From assembly GCA_031256435.1 (NCBI GenBank), contig JAIRQO010000071.1:1-62518 (forward strand): a DNA stretch of 62,518 bases, read 5' to 3'. The notes beneath the pieces were generated by a model. The model ran no database searches and was not told where the DNA came from. It saw nothing but the letters and a program-made list of their open reading frames with translations. Both the position numbers and the translations under genes were made by a program. The DNA comes from Cellulomonadaceae bacterium. GTDB taxonomy: Bacteria > Actinomycetota > Actinomycetes > Actinomycetales > Cellulomonadaceae. Below, in pieces: positions 8,167-16,656 of the stretch (position 1 is its first letter; every line of letters starts with the position of its first letter).

Positions 8167-10088
8167 TTTGGCCTCGTTTCGGAAATGTCAATGAACGTCC
8201 CCCGCGGGGTGTATTCCGTGTGTAGGAGATGGTGGCTGACCTTCCCGCACGGGCCGTCGGTCAAATACTCGTTGTACACGGTGGTGACGGCCTCGTTCTC
8301 GTGGCTCTTGCGCGGCCTTCCCGTTTGACCGTAATGCAGATCTTCGTCGTAAATGGCCTTGGCCCGCGCCGCCCGAATATCCGCGTTGGTGGGAATGGGT
8401 TGCCCGCCTCCTCCAATACAGCCTCCAGGACATCCCATGAACTCAATGAAATGACACTCGCTGAATGTCCCGCCCTGGGCAATGTCCTCCATCACCTTCT
8501 TGGCGTTGGCAGTACCGTGCGCCACCGCCAACTTCAACGTGGCGCCAGACAGCCAATCCCAATTGGGGAACGTGTCAGCCAGGAGGGCGGGGACAGGTCC
8601 GAGCACCTCCGGCAGCGTGACCTCGGCGTATTTCACGCCGTCAAACCCGCGCACCTCGGTGATGTTGGCCTTGTCAAAAATGGTCTCCACGGGTTGTCCC
8701 GTCACCAGTTCCACCACGGTACGCAGCGCGGCTTCCATCACGCCACCCGTAGCGCCAAAGATCACGCCGGATCCCGTGGCCGTCCCAAAGGGATCGTCGA
8801 ACTCAGACTCGGGCAGATCCGGCAGGTTGATGCCATATTCGCGAATCATGCGGGCGAGTTCCCGGGTGGTCAGGGATACATCCACGTCCCGGAAACCGGA
8901 GGCGTCCATCTCGGGCCGGTTGGCCTCATACTTCTTGGCCGTACACGGCATCAGGGACACTGTCACCATGTCAGCCGGGTTAATATCGGCCTTCTGGGCG
9001 TAGTACGTTTTCAGCAGAGCGCCGAACATCTGTTGCGGGCTCTTACAACTGGACAGGTGAGGCAGGGATGCCGGATACCGATGCTCAATGAATTTGATCC
9101 AGCCGGGGCTGCACGAGGTGAACTGCGGCAACGCCCTGGTGGAGTCACCCAACACCAGGTTCTCGTAGAGCCGGGCCAGCAGTTCCGTCCCCTCTTCCAG
9201 GATGGTGAGGTCCGCCGTGAACGTGGTGTCAAACACCTTGTCAAAGCCGATTTCCCGCAACGCGGTCACCAGTTGCCACGTCACGGATGTGCCCGGCGGC
9301 AGCCCAAACTCCTCGCCAATGGAGGCGCGCGGGGCCGGGGCAATCTGAATCACCACGTGCTTGGTGGGATCCTCCAGAGCATTCCACACCTTGGCCGTGT
9401 CATCGTGTTCTTGCAGTGCGCCTGTTGGGCACCGGTCAATGCACTGACCACAGGCAATGCAGGAAACATCGGCAATCGGGAGCATCTTATAGGTGGACAT
9501 CGTCGTAGAATCACCACGCCCGACGACTCCGAGCGCGTCCACCCCCTGGAGTTCAGAACAGGTGCGGATGCAGCGCAAACAATGCACGCACTTGTTCATG
9601 TCACGCACAATGGACGGGCCCAGGAGATCAAAGGGACGCTGCGGTTCCTTGACCGTGCCGAAGCGATCATGGTCCGAGGCGTATTCCTCGGCCAGATCCT
9701 GTAACTCGCAGGCACCGTTGCGGCCACACGTCCGGCAGTCCCCATAGTGCTCGGACAGCATAAGGTCCACCACGGTTTGCCGGGCCTGGCGTACGCGCCG
9801 CGAATACGTGTGGATGGTGACCGGCGCGGTGATGGGGAAGGCGCAGGCGGCCTGGAGTGCCCACTGGCCCTCCACTTCCACCACGCAAATCCGGCAGACG
9901 CCCACGTCCGGGAGATCCGGGTGGTGGCAGAGGGTGGGGATGCGGCGCCCGGCTTGCTGAGCGGCCGCCAGGATGGAGGTGCCCACAGGGACGTCCACGG
10001 CGTGACCGTCAATGGTAGCGGTGACCATTCCGGACTCCACGGGCACAACTTCGCCATCGCGGACCAGGTTGACAGCATCGAGAGTCAT
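8163..10088 (-). CDS. hydA: [FeFe]-hydrogenase catalytic subunit (bifurcating HydA type)
   Basis: 641 residues, complete domain series: N-terminal plant-type [2Fe-2S] (Cys in LCHHPDLPDVGVCRIC and a later AAC), His-Cys3 [4Fe-4S] (HYGDCRTCGRNGAC), two ferredoxin-like [4Fe-4S] sets (CVHCLRCIRTC, CIACGQCIDRCP) and the H-cluster domain. H-cluster motifs are L1 TSCSPGW (Cys326, Ser327), L2 MPCTAKKYE (Cys382) and L3 EFMGCPGGCIGGGGQP (Cys553, Cys557). The enzyme makes or oxidises H2 with electrons from ferredoxin and NADH. It overlaps both neighbours by four bases. The second Cys usual in TSCCPGW is Ser here. No maturation genes (hydEFG) lie in the window, so they must be elsewhere if the enzyme is active. 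Confidence 0.95.
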   Translation of the reverse strand: MTLDAVNLVRDGEVVPVESGMVTATIDGHAVDVPVGTSILAAAQQAGRRIPTLCHHPDLPDVGVCRICVVEVEGQWALQAACAFPITAPVTIHTYSRRVRQARQTVVDLMLSEHYGDCRTCGRNGACELQDLAEEYASDHDRFGTVKEPQRPFDLLGPSIVRDMNKCVHCLRCIRTCSELQGVDALGVVGRGDSTTMSTYKMLPIADVSCIACGQCIDRCPTGALQEHDDTAKVWNALEDPTKHVVIQIAPAPRASIGEEFGLPPGTSVTWQLVTALREIGFDKVFDTTFTADLTILEEGTELLARLYENLVLGDSTRALPQFTSCSPGWIKFIEHRYPASLPHLSSCKSPQQMFGALLKTYYAQKADINPADMVTVSLMPCTAKKYEANRPEMDASGFRDVDVSLTTRELARMIREYGINLPDLPESEFDDPFGTATGSGVIFGATGGVMEAALRTVVELVTGQPVETIFDKANITEVRGFDGVKYAEVTLPEVLGPVPALLADTFPNWDWLSGATLKLAVAHGTANAKKVMEDIAQGGTFSECHFIEFMGCPGGCIGGGGQPIPTNADIRAARAKAIYDEDLHYGQTGRPRKSHENEAVTTVYNEYLTDGPCGKVSHHLLHTEYTPRGTFIDISETRPK

Positions 10089-11281
10089 TGCGCGCTCCCC
10101 TCAGCCACCAGGTGGCCTTTGATCTCGGATTCGAAGGCTTTCACCATGGACAGGAACACGTTGGGCGCGGCTTGGCCCAGGCCGCACTTGGAGGCAAACT
10201 CCATGGTTTCACCCAGCGTGATCAGATCACCCAAGCGCTCCGCAGTGACGGTTCCGGCCCGCAAGTCCCGTACTCCGTCCAAGAGTTTCACGGTCCCTAC
10301 GCGGCAGGGTGCGCATTGCCCGCAACTTTCATTGGCAAAGAACCATTGGAGGTTCTCGGCAACTTCCAGCAGGTCACGCCACGGGCCTACCACAATGACG
10401 GCGCCTCCGGTGGACACGTCCTCGTAACTGATGGCCCGGTCAAAGTCCTTGGCGGGAACACAGGTTCCTGCGGCGCCTCCCACAATCACGGCCTTGGCGC
10501 GTGTGCCGCCGGCAGCCTCCAGCATCTCGCGGATGGAGATGCCTAAGGGGAACTCGTAGACGCCGGGGCGTTCCACGTCCCCGGAGATGGACAGCAACTT
10601 GGGCCCGGTGGATCGGTCCGTTCCAATGGAGGAGAACCAGTCTGCTCCGCGGGCAAAAATAGCGCTGGTCCAAGCAAAGGTTTCCACGTTGTTCACCGTG
10701 GTGGGCGCTCCGTGAAGTCCCTTTTCTACAGGGAAGGGGGGCCTGTTGCGGGACTCGCCGCGTCGCCCTTCAATGGACTCAATCAGTGCGGTTTCTTCCC
10801 CGCACACGTACGCTCCTGCGCCCAGGAAAATGGAGATGTGGAACTCCAACCCGGTTCCGTGGATGTCCGAGCCGAGGAGGCCGTCCGCCCTGCGCTTTTC
10901 CAGGCAACGCTCTAAATCGTCGAGCAAATAGATGTACTCACCACGCAGGTAGAGGATGCCCTTGGTGGCGCCGATGGCAAATCCGGCAATGGTCATGCCC
11001 TCAAAGACCAGGTCCGGCATTTCGGAGAGCACCACGCGGTCCTTGAATGTGCCCGGCTCGCCCTCATCGGCGTTGCAGATGACGTAGCGCACTCCGTCTG
11101 GCGCGGGTGCTTTGGCGGCGAGCTCCCACTTCAACCCGGTGGGGAAACCGGCGCCGCCGCGGCCCTTCATGCCGGATTGGGTGATGGTGGCGCGGACGTC
11201 TGCGGGATCGCGCTGCAAGGCCTCGGTGAGACCCGCGCCTGCCTCAATGGTGGAGAGGGTTAGGGGCGTCCGTATGGTCAT
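10085..11281 (-). CDS. hydB: [FeFe]-hydrogenase beta subunit, NuoF-like FMN/NADH protein
   Basis: 398 residues corresponding to the NuoF core: FMN-binding GRGGAGFPTGLKWE, NAD-binding GAGAYVCGEETAL, and a C-terminal [4Fe-4S] site ESCGQCAPCR with a further Cys in SKCGLGQ. It would exchange electrons with NAD(H). The extra N-terminal thioredoxin-like and C-terminal ferredoxin domains of many clostridial HydB proteins are absent, so this is a compact version. ATG at 11281 is set by an ideal AAGGAG 7 nt upstream. First gene of the hydBAC operon. Confidence 0.94.
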   Translation of the reverse strand: MTIRTPLTLSTIEAGAGLTEALQRDPADVRATITQSGMKGRGGAGFPTGLKWELAAKAPAPDGVRYVICNADEGEPGTFKDRVVLSEMPDLVFEGMTIAGFAIGATKGILYLRGEYIYLLDDLERCLEKRRADGLLGSDIHGTGLEFHISIFLGAGAYVCGEETALIESIEGRRGESRNRPPFPVEKGLHGAPTTVNNVETFAWTSAIFARGADWFSSIGTDRSTGPKLLSISGDVERPGVYEFPLGISIREMLEAAGGTRAKAVIVGGAAGTCVPAKDFDRAISYEDVSTGGAVIVVGPWRDLLEVAENLQWFFANESCGQCAPCRVGTVKLLDGVRDLRAGTVTAERLGDLITLGETMEFASKCGLGQAAPNVFLSMVKAFESEIKGHLVAEGSAQ

Positions 11282-11407
11282 GCTGCCACTCCTTAGTGCC
11301 GAGAACCGCAGTAACTCTAGGCCCATGTGCCCTGGTAACGGGCCGTGCCACACGGGGAAGGGTGGGGATCGACCGTTCCGTGCGGGGTTTCGACCGGCGG
11401 CGCTGAC

Positions 11408-11487
11408 GCGCCTGGCTCAACCATCCGTCAGGTTCGTTGCGCCTGGCTCAACCACCCGTCAGGTTCGTTGCGCCTGGCTCAACCGCC
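11408..11487. repeat. 31-bp tandem repeat with the CTGGCTCAACC core
   Basis: Two nearly identical 31-bp units (11408-11438 and 11439-11469) plus an 18-bp partial third start with GCGCCTGGCTCAACC. A GGTTTCGACC element lies just upstream near 11386. The core also occurs near 42.6, 43.9 and 45.1 kb. The repeats occupy the 262-bp gap between the hydB start and the ABC-F stop. Confidence 0.85.
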
Positions 11488-11543
11488 TACAACGGCCATG
11501 GTTACGCCAGCGCGATCAAGCCAGGGTAATCAGGCCAGCGTGA

Positions 11544-13157
11544 TCAAGCCAGCGTGATGAGATCGCGATACTCTGCGGACCACAGGTCCTCATCGCCCTC
11601 GGGAAGGAGCAGCACGCGCTCCGGGTGGAGGGCGTCCACGGCACCTTCGTCGTGCGTGACCATCACAATGGCGCCCTCATACGTGCGCAGCGCACCCAGG
11701 ATTTCCTCACGCGAGGCGGGGTCCAGGTTGTTGGTGGGCTCGTCCAGCAGCAACACGTTGGCGCTGGACACCACCAGTGTGGCGAGGGCGAGCCGCGTCT
11801 TTTCCCCGCCGGAGAGCACGGACGTGGGCTTGTCTGCGTCATCGCCCGAGAACAGGAAACTGCCGAGCACCGTACGCACCTGCGTATCGGTGAGATCAGG
11901 TGCTGCATGCCGCAGATTTTCGACGACGGTGCAGGTCAAGTCCAGTGTGTCATGTTCTTGTGCGTAGTAGCCGAGTTTGAGGCCGTGACCTGGGATGATG
12001 GAACCCGTATCTGGCGTGAGCACGCCCGCCAGAATCTTCAGCAGGGTGGTTTTCCCTGCGCCGTTGAGTCCCAAAATGACCACGCGTGCACCGCGGTCAA
12101 TATCCACAGCCACGCCCGTGAACACTTCCAGGGAGCCATAGGCCTTGGACAGCCCCCGGCCCGCGAGCGGCACGCGCCCACACGGGGTGGGCTTGGGGAA
12201 GCGCAGTTTGGCTACCTTTTCGCGCGGTTGCTCGGTGGCGGTGCTGGCCAGCAGAGCCTCGGCACGCTTGATCATCTGTTGCGCAGCCACGGCCTTGGTG
12301 GCCTTGGCGCGCATGGTCTCGGCTTGGGCCATGAGTGCCGAGGCTTTCTTTTCCGCGTTGGCACGCTCGCGCTTGCGGCGCTTCTCGTCCTGTTCGCGCT
12401 GGGTCTGGTAGGCATCCCAGCCGAGGTTGTATTGATCGAGTTCGGCGCGAATGGAGTCAAGGTGCCAAATCTTGTTGGCGCAGGTACGCAGCAACTCCAC
12501 ATCATGGCTGATGACCACAAATCCGCCGGGATACGTTTTCAGGAAGTCCCTCAGCCAGCCAATGGAATCCACGTCCAGGTGGTTGGTGGGCTCGTCCAAC
12601 AGGAGTGTGTTAGCCCCGGAGAAGAGGATGCGGGCAAGCTCCACGCGGCGGCGCTGACCACCGGAAAGTTCCCCCATGCGCGCATTCAGCACGCGTTGCT
12701 CGATGCCCAGGTTAGCCACAATGCGTTGCGCCTCAGATTCGGCGGCGTACCCGCCTGCCGCCATGAAACGCGCTTCCAGGCGGGGATAGCGATCCAGCGC
12801 GTCCGCCATCACGTCTGCGTCCGGGCTAGTCATGAGGGCTTCCGTCTGCGTCATCTTGCGCATAATCACGTCAAGACCACGTGCCGAGAGCACACGATCC
12901 ATGGCCACAACATCGTCGGGCGTGGTGTGCGTATCCTGAGGCAGATACCCCACCGAACCTTTCCGGATAACCTGACCGGCCGTGGCGAGCGCCTCGCCTG
13001 CGGGTTCGGCCGAGGCGAGCAACTTGGTGAGCGTGGTTTTCCCGGCGCCATTGCGCCCCACCAGGCCAATGCGGTCACCTTTGCCAATCCGGAAACTGGT
13101 AGGCCCCAGCAACAGCCGCGCTCCCACGCGCAACTCCACAGCCTGCGCAGTAATCAC
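11544..13157 (-). CDS. ABC-F family ATPase (ribosome-associated)
   Basis: 537 residues with two ABC cassettes and no membrane segment. Walker A motifs GRNGAGKTT and GLNGAGKTT, signatures LSGGQRRRVE and LSGGEKTRL, and Walker B LLLDEPTNHLD and LLLDEPTNNLD are all intact. A charged Arg/Lys/Glu-rich linker of about 80 residues (EQDEKRRKRERANAEKK region) separates them, the hallmark of ABC-F proteins that act on the ribosome. Whether it is housekeeping or an antibiotic-resistance type cannot be told. The start is GTG, with TAGAAT six bases upstream (13164-13169), a probable leaderless message. Confidence 0.93.
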   Translation of the reverse strand: MITAQAVELRVGARLLLGPTSFRIGKGDRIGLVGRNGAGKTTLTKLLASAEPAGEALATAGQVIRKGSVGYLPQDTHTTPDDVVAMDRVLSARGLDVIMRKMTQTEALMTSPDADVMADALDRYPRLEARFMAAGGYAAESEAQRIVANLGIEQRVLNARMGELSGGQRRRVELARILFSGANTLLLDEPTNHLDVDSIGWLRDFLKTYPGGFVVISHDVELLRTCANKIWHLDSIRAELDQYNLGWDAYQTQREQDEKRRKRERANAEKKASALMAQAETMRAKATKAVAAQQMIKRAEALLASTATEQPREKVAKLRFPKPTPCGRVPLAGRGLSKAYGSLEVFTGVAVDIDRGARVVILGLNGAGKTTLLKILAGVLTPDTGSIIPGHGLKLGYYAQEHDTLDLTCTVVENLRHAAPDLTDTQVRTVLGSFLFSGDDADKPTSVLSGGEKTRLALATLVVSSANVLLLDEPTNNLDPASREEILGALRTYEGAIVMVTHDEGAVDALHPERVLLLPEGDEDLWSAEYRDLITLA

Positions 13158-13184
13158 CGGAGGATTCTACACGATCCCGCGAGC

Positions 13185-13276
13185 GCAGAAATCGCCGTTG
13201 TGCTTCCTTATTGCGGCCCGGATGGTCATTGCGCGGAAATCGGCCGCACAAATCGCCGTTGTGCTTCGAAACTGCG
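13185..13276. repeat. Two copies of the AATCGCCGTTGTGCTTC repeat
   Basis: The core AATCGCCGTTGTGCTTC appears at about 13190 and 13251, 61-62 bp apart, flanked by CGCA on the left and TGCG on the right so that each copy is an imperfect palindrome. The same core occurs three times near 39.5 kb with the same 62-bp spacing. The sequence between copies differs from that of the 39.5-kb locus. Confidence 0.8.
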
Positions 13277-13313
13277 CGGACTTCCCTCCCTGCGACGAGC
13301 AGATGTGCCGCGA

Positions 13314-13856
13314 TTAGCCTTCGAGTGCTCGGAACTCCCATGAATTCGCCACCCAGTTGTCATCCGGATCAGACGTCACGAGGATGCCGTTGCCCAGTAG
13401 GTAGGGATCAGATTCCGTAGCAGTCCTTGCTACCACGCTGTCCCATGCGGGCTGCAACTGTTCCTCGGTGAGCGATGGATCAAGCGTCTTGGCAAGTTCG
13501 GCGAAGATGGTGCGTCCTTTAGCGGTGCCGTCAGGGACATTGTCTTGATTGGCGCCGCTCACCTGCACTCTTGCGGGCAACCCCGAGGGAATCTCGTCTC
13601 TCCCTGGGGCCAGGACGTTGACGTTAATCGAGCCAACCGTTCCGCCGAGGCCCTCATGGCCACCCATCACCAGGCTTACGTCTTCAATTGGCACGGTGGC
13701 GGTGGCATTGAAACGACTGATGAATGCCTGAACTCCTGCGAGGTGATCTGTTCCACCACTCGGGCCACATCCACCCAGTACGGCAGCGGCAAACACTGCG
13801 GCAACAGCCAACGTGGCGCTGACACTCAATGCAGCGGTCCTATACGTGGTTCTCAT
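13314..13856 (-). CDS. Putative lipoprotein
   Basis: 180 residues with a signal peptide and lipobox (VLGGC) placing the lipidated Cys near residue 32; the mature part is polar with no recognised domain. ATG at 13856 is fixed by a strong AAGGAGG 5 nt upstream. A short C-terminal segment (SWEFRALEG) follows a region rich in Asp and Asn. It is probably anchored on the outer face of the membrane. Function unknown. Confidence 0.8.
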   Translation of the reverse strand: MRTTYRTAALSVSATLAVAAVFAAAVLGGCGPSGGTDHLAGVQAFISRFNATATVPIEDVSLVMGGHEGLGGTVGSINVNVLAPGRDEIPSGLPARVQVSGANQDNVPDGTAKGRTIFAELAKTLDPSLTEEQLQPAWDSVVARTATESDPYLLGNGILVTSDPDDNWVANSWEFRALEG

Positions 13857-14103
13857 GACGTCCTCCTTGTGGATTCTTGTCGGCCTCGTGGTTGATTGGC
13901 AGTTCACCAGCGACCAAACTACTCATGCGCGATGTGGTGACTTCCGTATCTATGAAACTACCGTTGTTTGTCCACCCTGAAAAGAGAATAAATCGGTTTC
14001 GACTTGGGCCAAATAGGGCGTGGCCAGGTTGGACACATGCATTCACACTCGTTGAGATTGGGCCGATGTCATAGCGCACCCCGTTGAACCGAGTGCCACC
14101 CAA
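13840..14103 (-). pseudogene. Possible gene remnant or small TTG-start ORF
   Basis: The 302 bp between the lipoprotein start and the regulator stop are less GC-rich than their surroundings. They hold one open frame of about 87 codons beginning at TTG (14103), with only a weak GGGG upstream, and overlapping the lipoprotein start by 17 bases. The predicted peptide (for example YDIGPISTSVNACVQPGHA) has a balanced amino-acid composition and could be the 3' end of a decayed gene. No family is recognised. The alternative is plain promoter DNA for the lipoprotein. Confidence 0.22.
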
Positions 14104-14158
14104 GTACTCGACCCCGTCTGTGAGAACTATTGTGTGTCAAGGTTCTCGGCGCCTGACC

Positions 14159-15130
14159 CTAGTGTTCAAGCCACCCTCGGCGCTCCGCGACAATCCCGAG
14201 TTCTAGCCGCGTTCCGGTAGAAGTTCGCCGGTGGAGATCACCGATGACTCGTCGAATTGTTCGCGGCGCAAGCGTGAGCCTGCGGCCAATGTCATCGTCA
14301 GTCCTTCCCTGCGCCAACATGCGGATTATGGTGAGTTCTCGTGGACTGATCTGGCTCAATGCCGGATCACCGTCAAGGAGCGGCGTGGAACGCTGCCATA
14401 AGTCCTCAAGGAATGCCGTGAAGAGATCACCGATCCGCGGGTCTCGGATCAGGGTAGCCGTGGTGGTCAGAGGATCGGTTCCGTCGATGACCATCACTTC
14501 TCCTCGGTCCGTTGCCGATACACGCATCGGCGTGAACGTGTGTGTTCGTATCTCCTCGCCCTGTGGCTGCATTGCGCGTGCGTAGTCCAGGACATGTGGT
14601 TGATCGCGAGCGCTCTCGGGGTAGATTGCCCTCATGCATACGCCTCGGCGCAGTTCAGACGTGTCTTCATCCAACGCTGATGCGAGCGCCTGGGGTGACG
14701 GAACACGGGGGAGAAGTGAGTACAACACACTCCGCGCACGAGCTGCGGTTCCGGCAAGGCGATTGACAATCTCATCATGGCCAACGAATACCTCACAGTT
14801 CGCCGAGACACTTCCACCGTCAGACTGCTCATTGAGAACCGCGGCAACATGACCCAACATTTCTGCATCCGCCGTAAACCGCTGTGTCATGGCAGTGAGG
14901 GCACGTCCGTATGATGCCTGTGGTTCGGGCGCTCTGACGCGGTTGTCTTGGCTAGATGATTTCCGGAGCACCCCTAGGTCCAGGAACGACGTAATGATTC
15001 TCTCGATATCTTCAAGATTGGACGAGTGGCACATCGTCGCAATCTCTGCCGGTGTCAGGGAACCTTCTTTCACAACGCACCGGAGGATATCGCTGGGGTT
15101 GATCGTCTCGTCGGTAGACACCGTCTCCAT
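14159..15130 (-). CDS. LuxR-type transcriptional regulator with N-terminal TrmB-like HTH
   Basis: About 323 residues. The N-terminal ~60 residues look like a winged helix (LTPAEIATMCHSSNLEDIERII), the middle (about 120-240) resembles the sensor part of TrmB/PLD-like regulators, and the C-terminus is a LuxR/GerE-type HTH (SPRELTIIRMLAQGRTDDDIG). Such two-HTH regulators are common in actinomycetes and often act locally. ATG at 15130 is chosen for GGAGAGG upstream; ATG at 15151 or 15148 would add six or seven residues. Effector and targets are unknown. Confidence 0.8.
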   Translation of the reverse strand: METVSTDETINPSDILRCVVKEGSLTPAEIATMCHSSNLEDIERIITSFLDLGVLRKSSSQDNRVRAPEPQASYGRALTAMTQRFTADAEMLGHVAAVLNEQSDGGSVSANCEVFVGHDEIVNRLAGTAARARSVLYSLLPRVPSPQALASALDEDTSELRRGVCMRAIYPESARDQPHVLDYARAMQPQGEEIRTHTFTPMRVSATDRGEVMVIDGTDPLTTTATLIRDPRIGDLFTAFLEDLWQRSTPLLDGDPALSQISPRELTIIRMLAQGRTDDDIGRRLTLAPRTIRRVIGDLHRRTSTGTRLELGIVAERRGWLEH

Positions 15131-15169
15131 GTCATGGCACCTCTCCATCATGTGGCCAATGTGATCACC

Positions 15170-15952
15170 CTATCGCCGGATGACGGGGTTTCTGAGGGTG
15201 CCGATTCCTTCTACTTCTACCTCTACTACGTCCCCGTGATCCACCTGGCCTACGCCGGACGGGGTACCGGTGAGGATCACGTCTCCAGGCAGGAGCGTCA
15301 TGGCCTGCGAGATGTGAGCCACCAAGAAATCTACATTGAACAGGAGGTTAGCCGTGGTGGAATCCTGCTTTGTCACGCCGTTGACACGGGAGGTGACACG
15401 CACATCATCCGGGTCAAGGTCCGTTTCAATCCACGGGCCGAGCGGGCAGGCGGAGTCAAACCCCTTGGCCCTCCCCCACTGGCGGTCCGTTTTCTGGGCG
15501 TCGCGCGCGGTTACGTCATTACCTACGGTGTAGCCCAACACGTAGCTCCGGGCAGACTCCTCGGTGGCGTCCTTGCAGAGTTTCCCCATCACCACGGCGA
15601 GTTCCACCTCATAGGACACCTCTTGGGTCCAATCCGGAAGCACAATCGGATCATCCGGCCCCACAACGGACGTGTTGGGCTTCAGGAACAGCACAGGTGT
15701 CTGCGGCATCTGGTGGCCCATTTCCCGAATGTGATCCACATAGTTCAGGCCCACGGCCACCACTTTGGACCGCGGAATCACGGGAGAAAGCAGCCGAACG
15801 CCGTCAGCGTCCAGCGGGACACGCTCGCCGGTGGGCCGTACCGGGGTGACCAACGGATCGCCATTGAGCACGGCCAGGAAATCCCTGCCTCCCTCAGATT
15901 GGATCACAGCAAACAGAGGCGCGGCACCTTGGGTAAATCTCGCAATACGCAT
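15170..15952 (-). CDS. Fumarylacetoacetate hydrolase family protein
   Basis: 260 residues of the FAH superfamily, which hydrolyses, decarboxylates or isomerises 2-oxo acid-type substrates with a divalent metal. The domain is seen from VGLNYVDHIREMG, the acidic metal ligands in YEVELAVVMGK, and the C-terminal GTPSGVGQVDHGDVVEVE loop. The closest familiar pattern is the acylpyruvase/HpaG-type group, but the substrate cannot be fixed. TAGAAT at 15959-15964 stands six bases before the ATG. The downstream regulator gene lies 39 bp away on the same strand and could be co-transcribed. Confidence 0.88.
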   Translation of the reverse strand: MRIARFTQGAAPLFAVIQSEGGRDFLAVLNGDPLVTPVRPTGERVPLDADGVRLLSPVIPRSKVVAVGLNYVDHIREMGHQMPQTPVLFLKPNTSVVGPDDPIVLPDWTQEVSYEVELAVVMGKLCKDATEESARSYVLGYTVGNDVTARDAQKTDRQWGRAKGFDSACPLGPWIETDLDPDDVRVTSRVNGVTKQDSTTANLLFNVDFLVAHISQAMTLLPGDVILTGTPSGVGQVDHGDVVEVEVEGIGTLRNPVIRR

Positions 15953-16013
15953 AAGCCGATTCTACGCTGTGTCAGAGCCTGCACTCACATGCCAGAGGTG
16001 ATGCGCTGGTACG

Positions 16014-16382
16014 TCACGCCAGAGGTAATCGGCGCAGCCGGATTTCTCGCTCCCCAATGACCACAACGGCTCCTTCCGCAAGTTCGGCCTCCAAAGGCAG
16101 GAGATTGACTCGAAGCAAAGCAGCAAGTTCCCCTACCCGGCGATTATTATTTCTCCGTACTGAGACATAGGAAGGACGCGTGGCCCCTGATACTGCCAAA
16201 AGTGCCCCGAAATCCGAATCGGCGGACACAATAATTCGATGATCACGTGCTGCCTCAGCAAGGATGTCCACATCTGGAGATTGACCGAGACCGATGTCAC
16301 GTACGTGCACACAGTCAAAATCAGGGAACGGTAGGTAATCTACTAACTCATGCGAGAGGCAGTTGTCGATGAGGAGCCTCAT
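16014..16382 (-). CDS. DUF5615 PIN-like toxin
   Basis: 122 residues starting MRLLIDNCLS, with SADSDFG further on; these acidic residues match the PIN-like nuclease fold of DUF5615 proteins. The family pairs with DUF433 antitoxins, as here, where the two reading frames overlap by four bases. The likely role is an RNase toxin. A trailing basic segment (GEREIRLRRLPLA) ends the protein. Confidence 0.85.
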   Translation of the reverse strand: MRLLIDNCLSHELVDYLPFPDFDCVHVRDIGLGQSPDVDILAEAARDHRIIVSADSDFGALLAVSGATRPSYVSVRRNNNRRVGELAALLRVNLLPLEAELAEGAVVVIGEREIRLRRLPLA

Positions 16383-16609
16383 GCCACAGCGAGCAGTTCT
16401 AGGTGGCGGTCACGAGCCAACTCAGCGGCAAACTGAAGCGCTTCCTTCACATCGGCGGCATTGAGGTCAGGGAGATCCGCAATAATCTCCCCCACTGTCA
16501 TACCATCTGCTGTCATTGCCACAACCGTAGCAACCGGAATACGCAGCCCCCGCAACGTTGGTACGCCACCCATGATTGCGGGGTTCACTGTGATCCGTTG
16601 GAAAGCCAT
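16379..16609 (-). CDS. DUF433 antitoxin
   Basis: 76 residues with the DUF433 pattern: RITVNPAIMGGVPTLRGLRIPV, then GMTVGEIIADLPDLNAADVKEAL, a winged-helix-like DNA-binding domain. It is the first gene of the pair and probably autoregulates. TAGAAT (16616-16621, minus strand) lies six bases before the ATG, so the message is probably leaderless. Confidence 0.88.
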   Translation of the reverse strand: MAFQRITVNPAIMGGVPTLRGLRIPVATVVAMTADGMTVGEIIADLPDLNAADVKEALQFAAELARDRHLELLAVA

Positions 16610-16656
16610 GATCTGATTCTAGCGCGCAACCCAGTGCTGCGGTATGTCTACAGATT

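Noticed and set aside
8229-9704. Plus-strand 491-codon frame opposite hydA
   Set aside because: The minus strand encodes all hydrogenase cluster motifs; this frame is an artefact of GC-rich codon bias.
11625-13343. Long plus-strand open frame opposite the ABC-F gene
   Set aside because: Shadow frame; no domain, start signal or conserved motif, while the minus-strand ABC-F motifs are complete.
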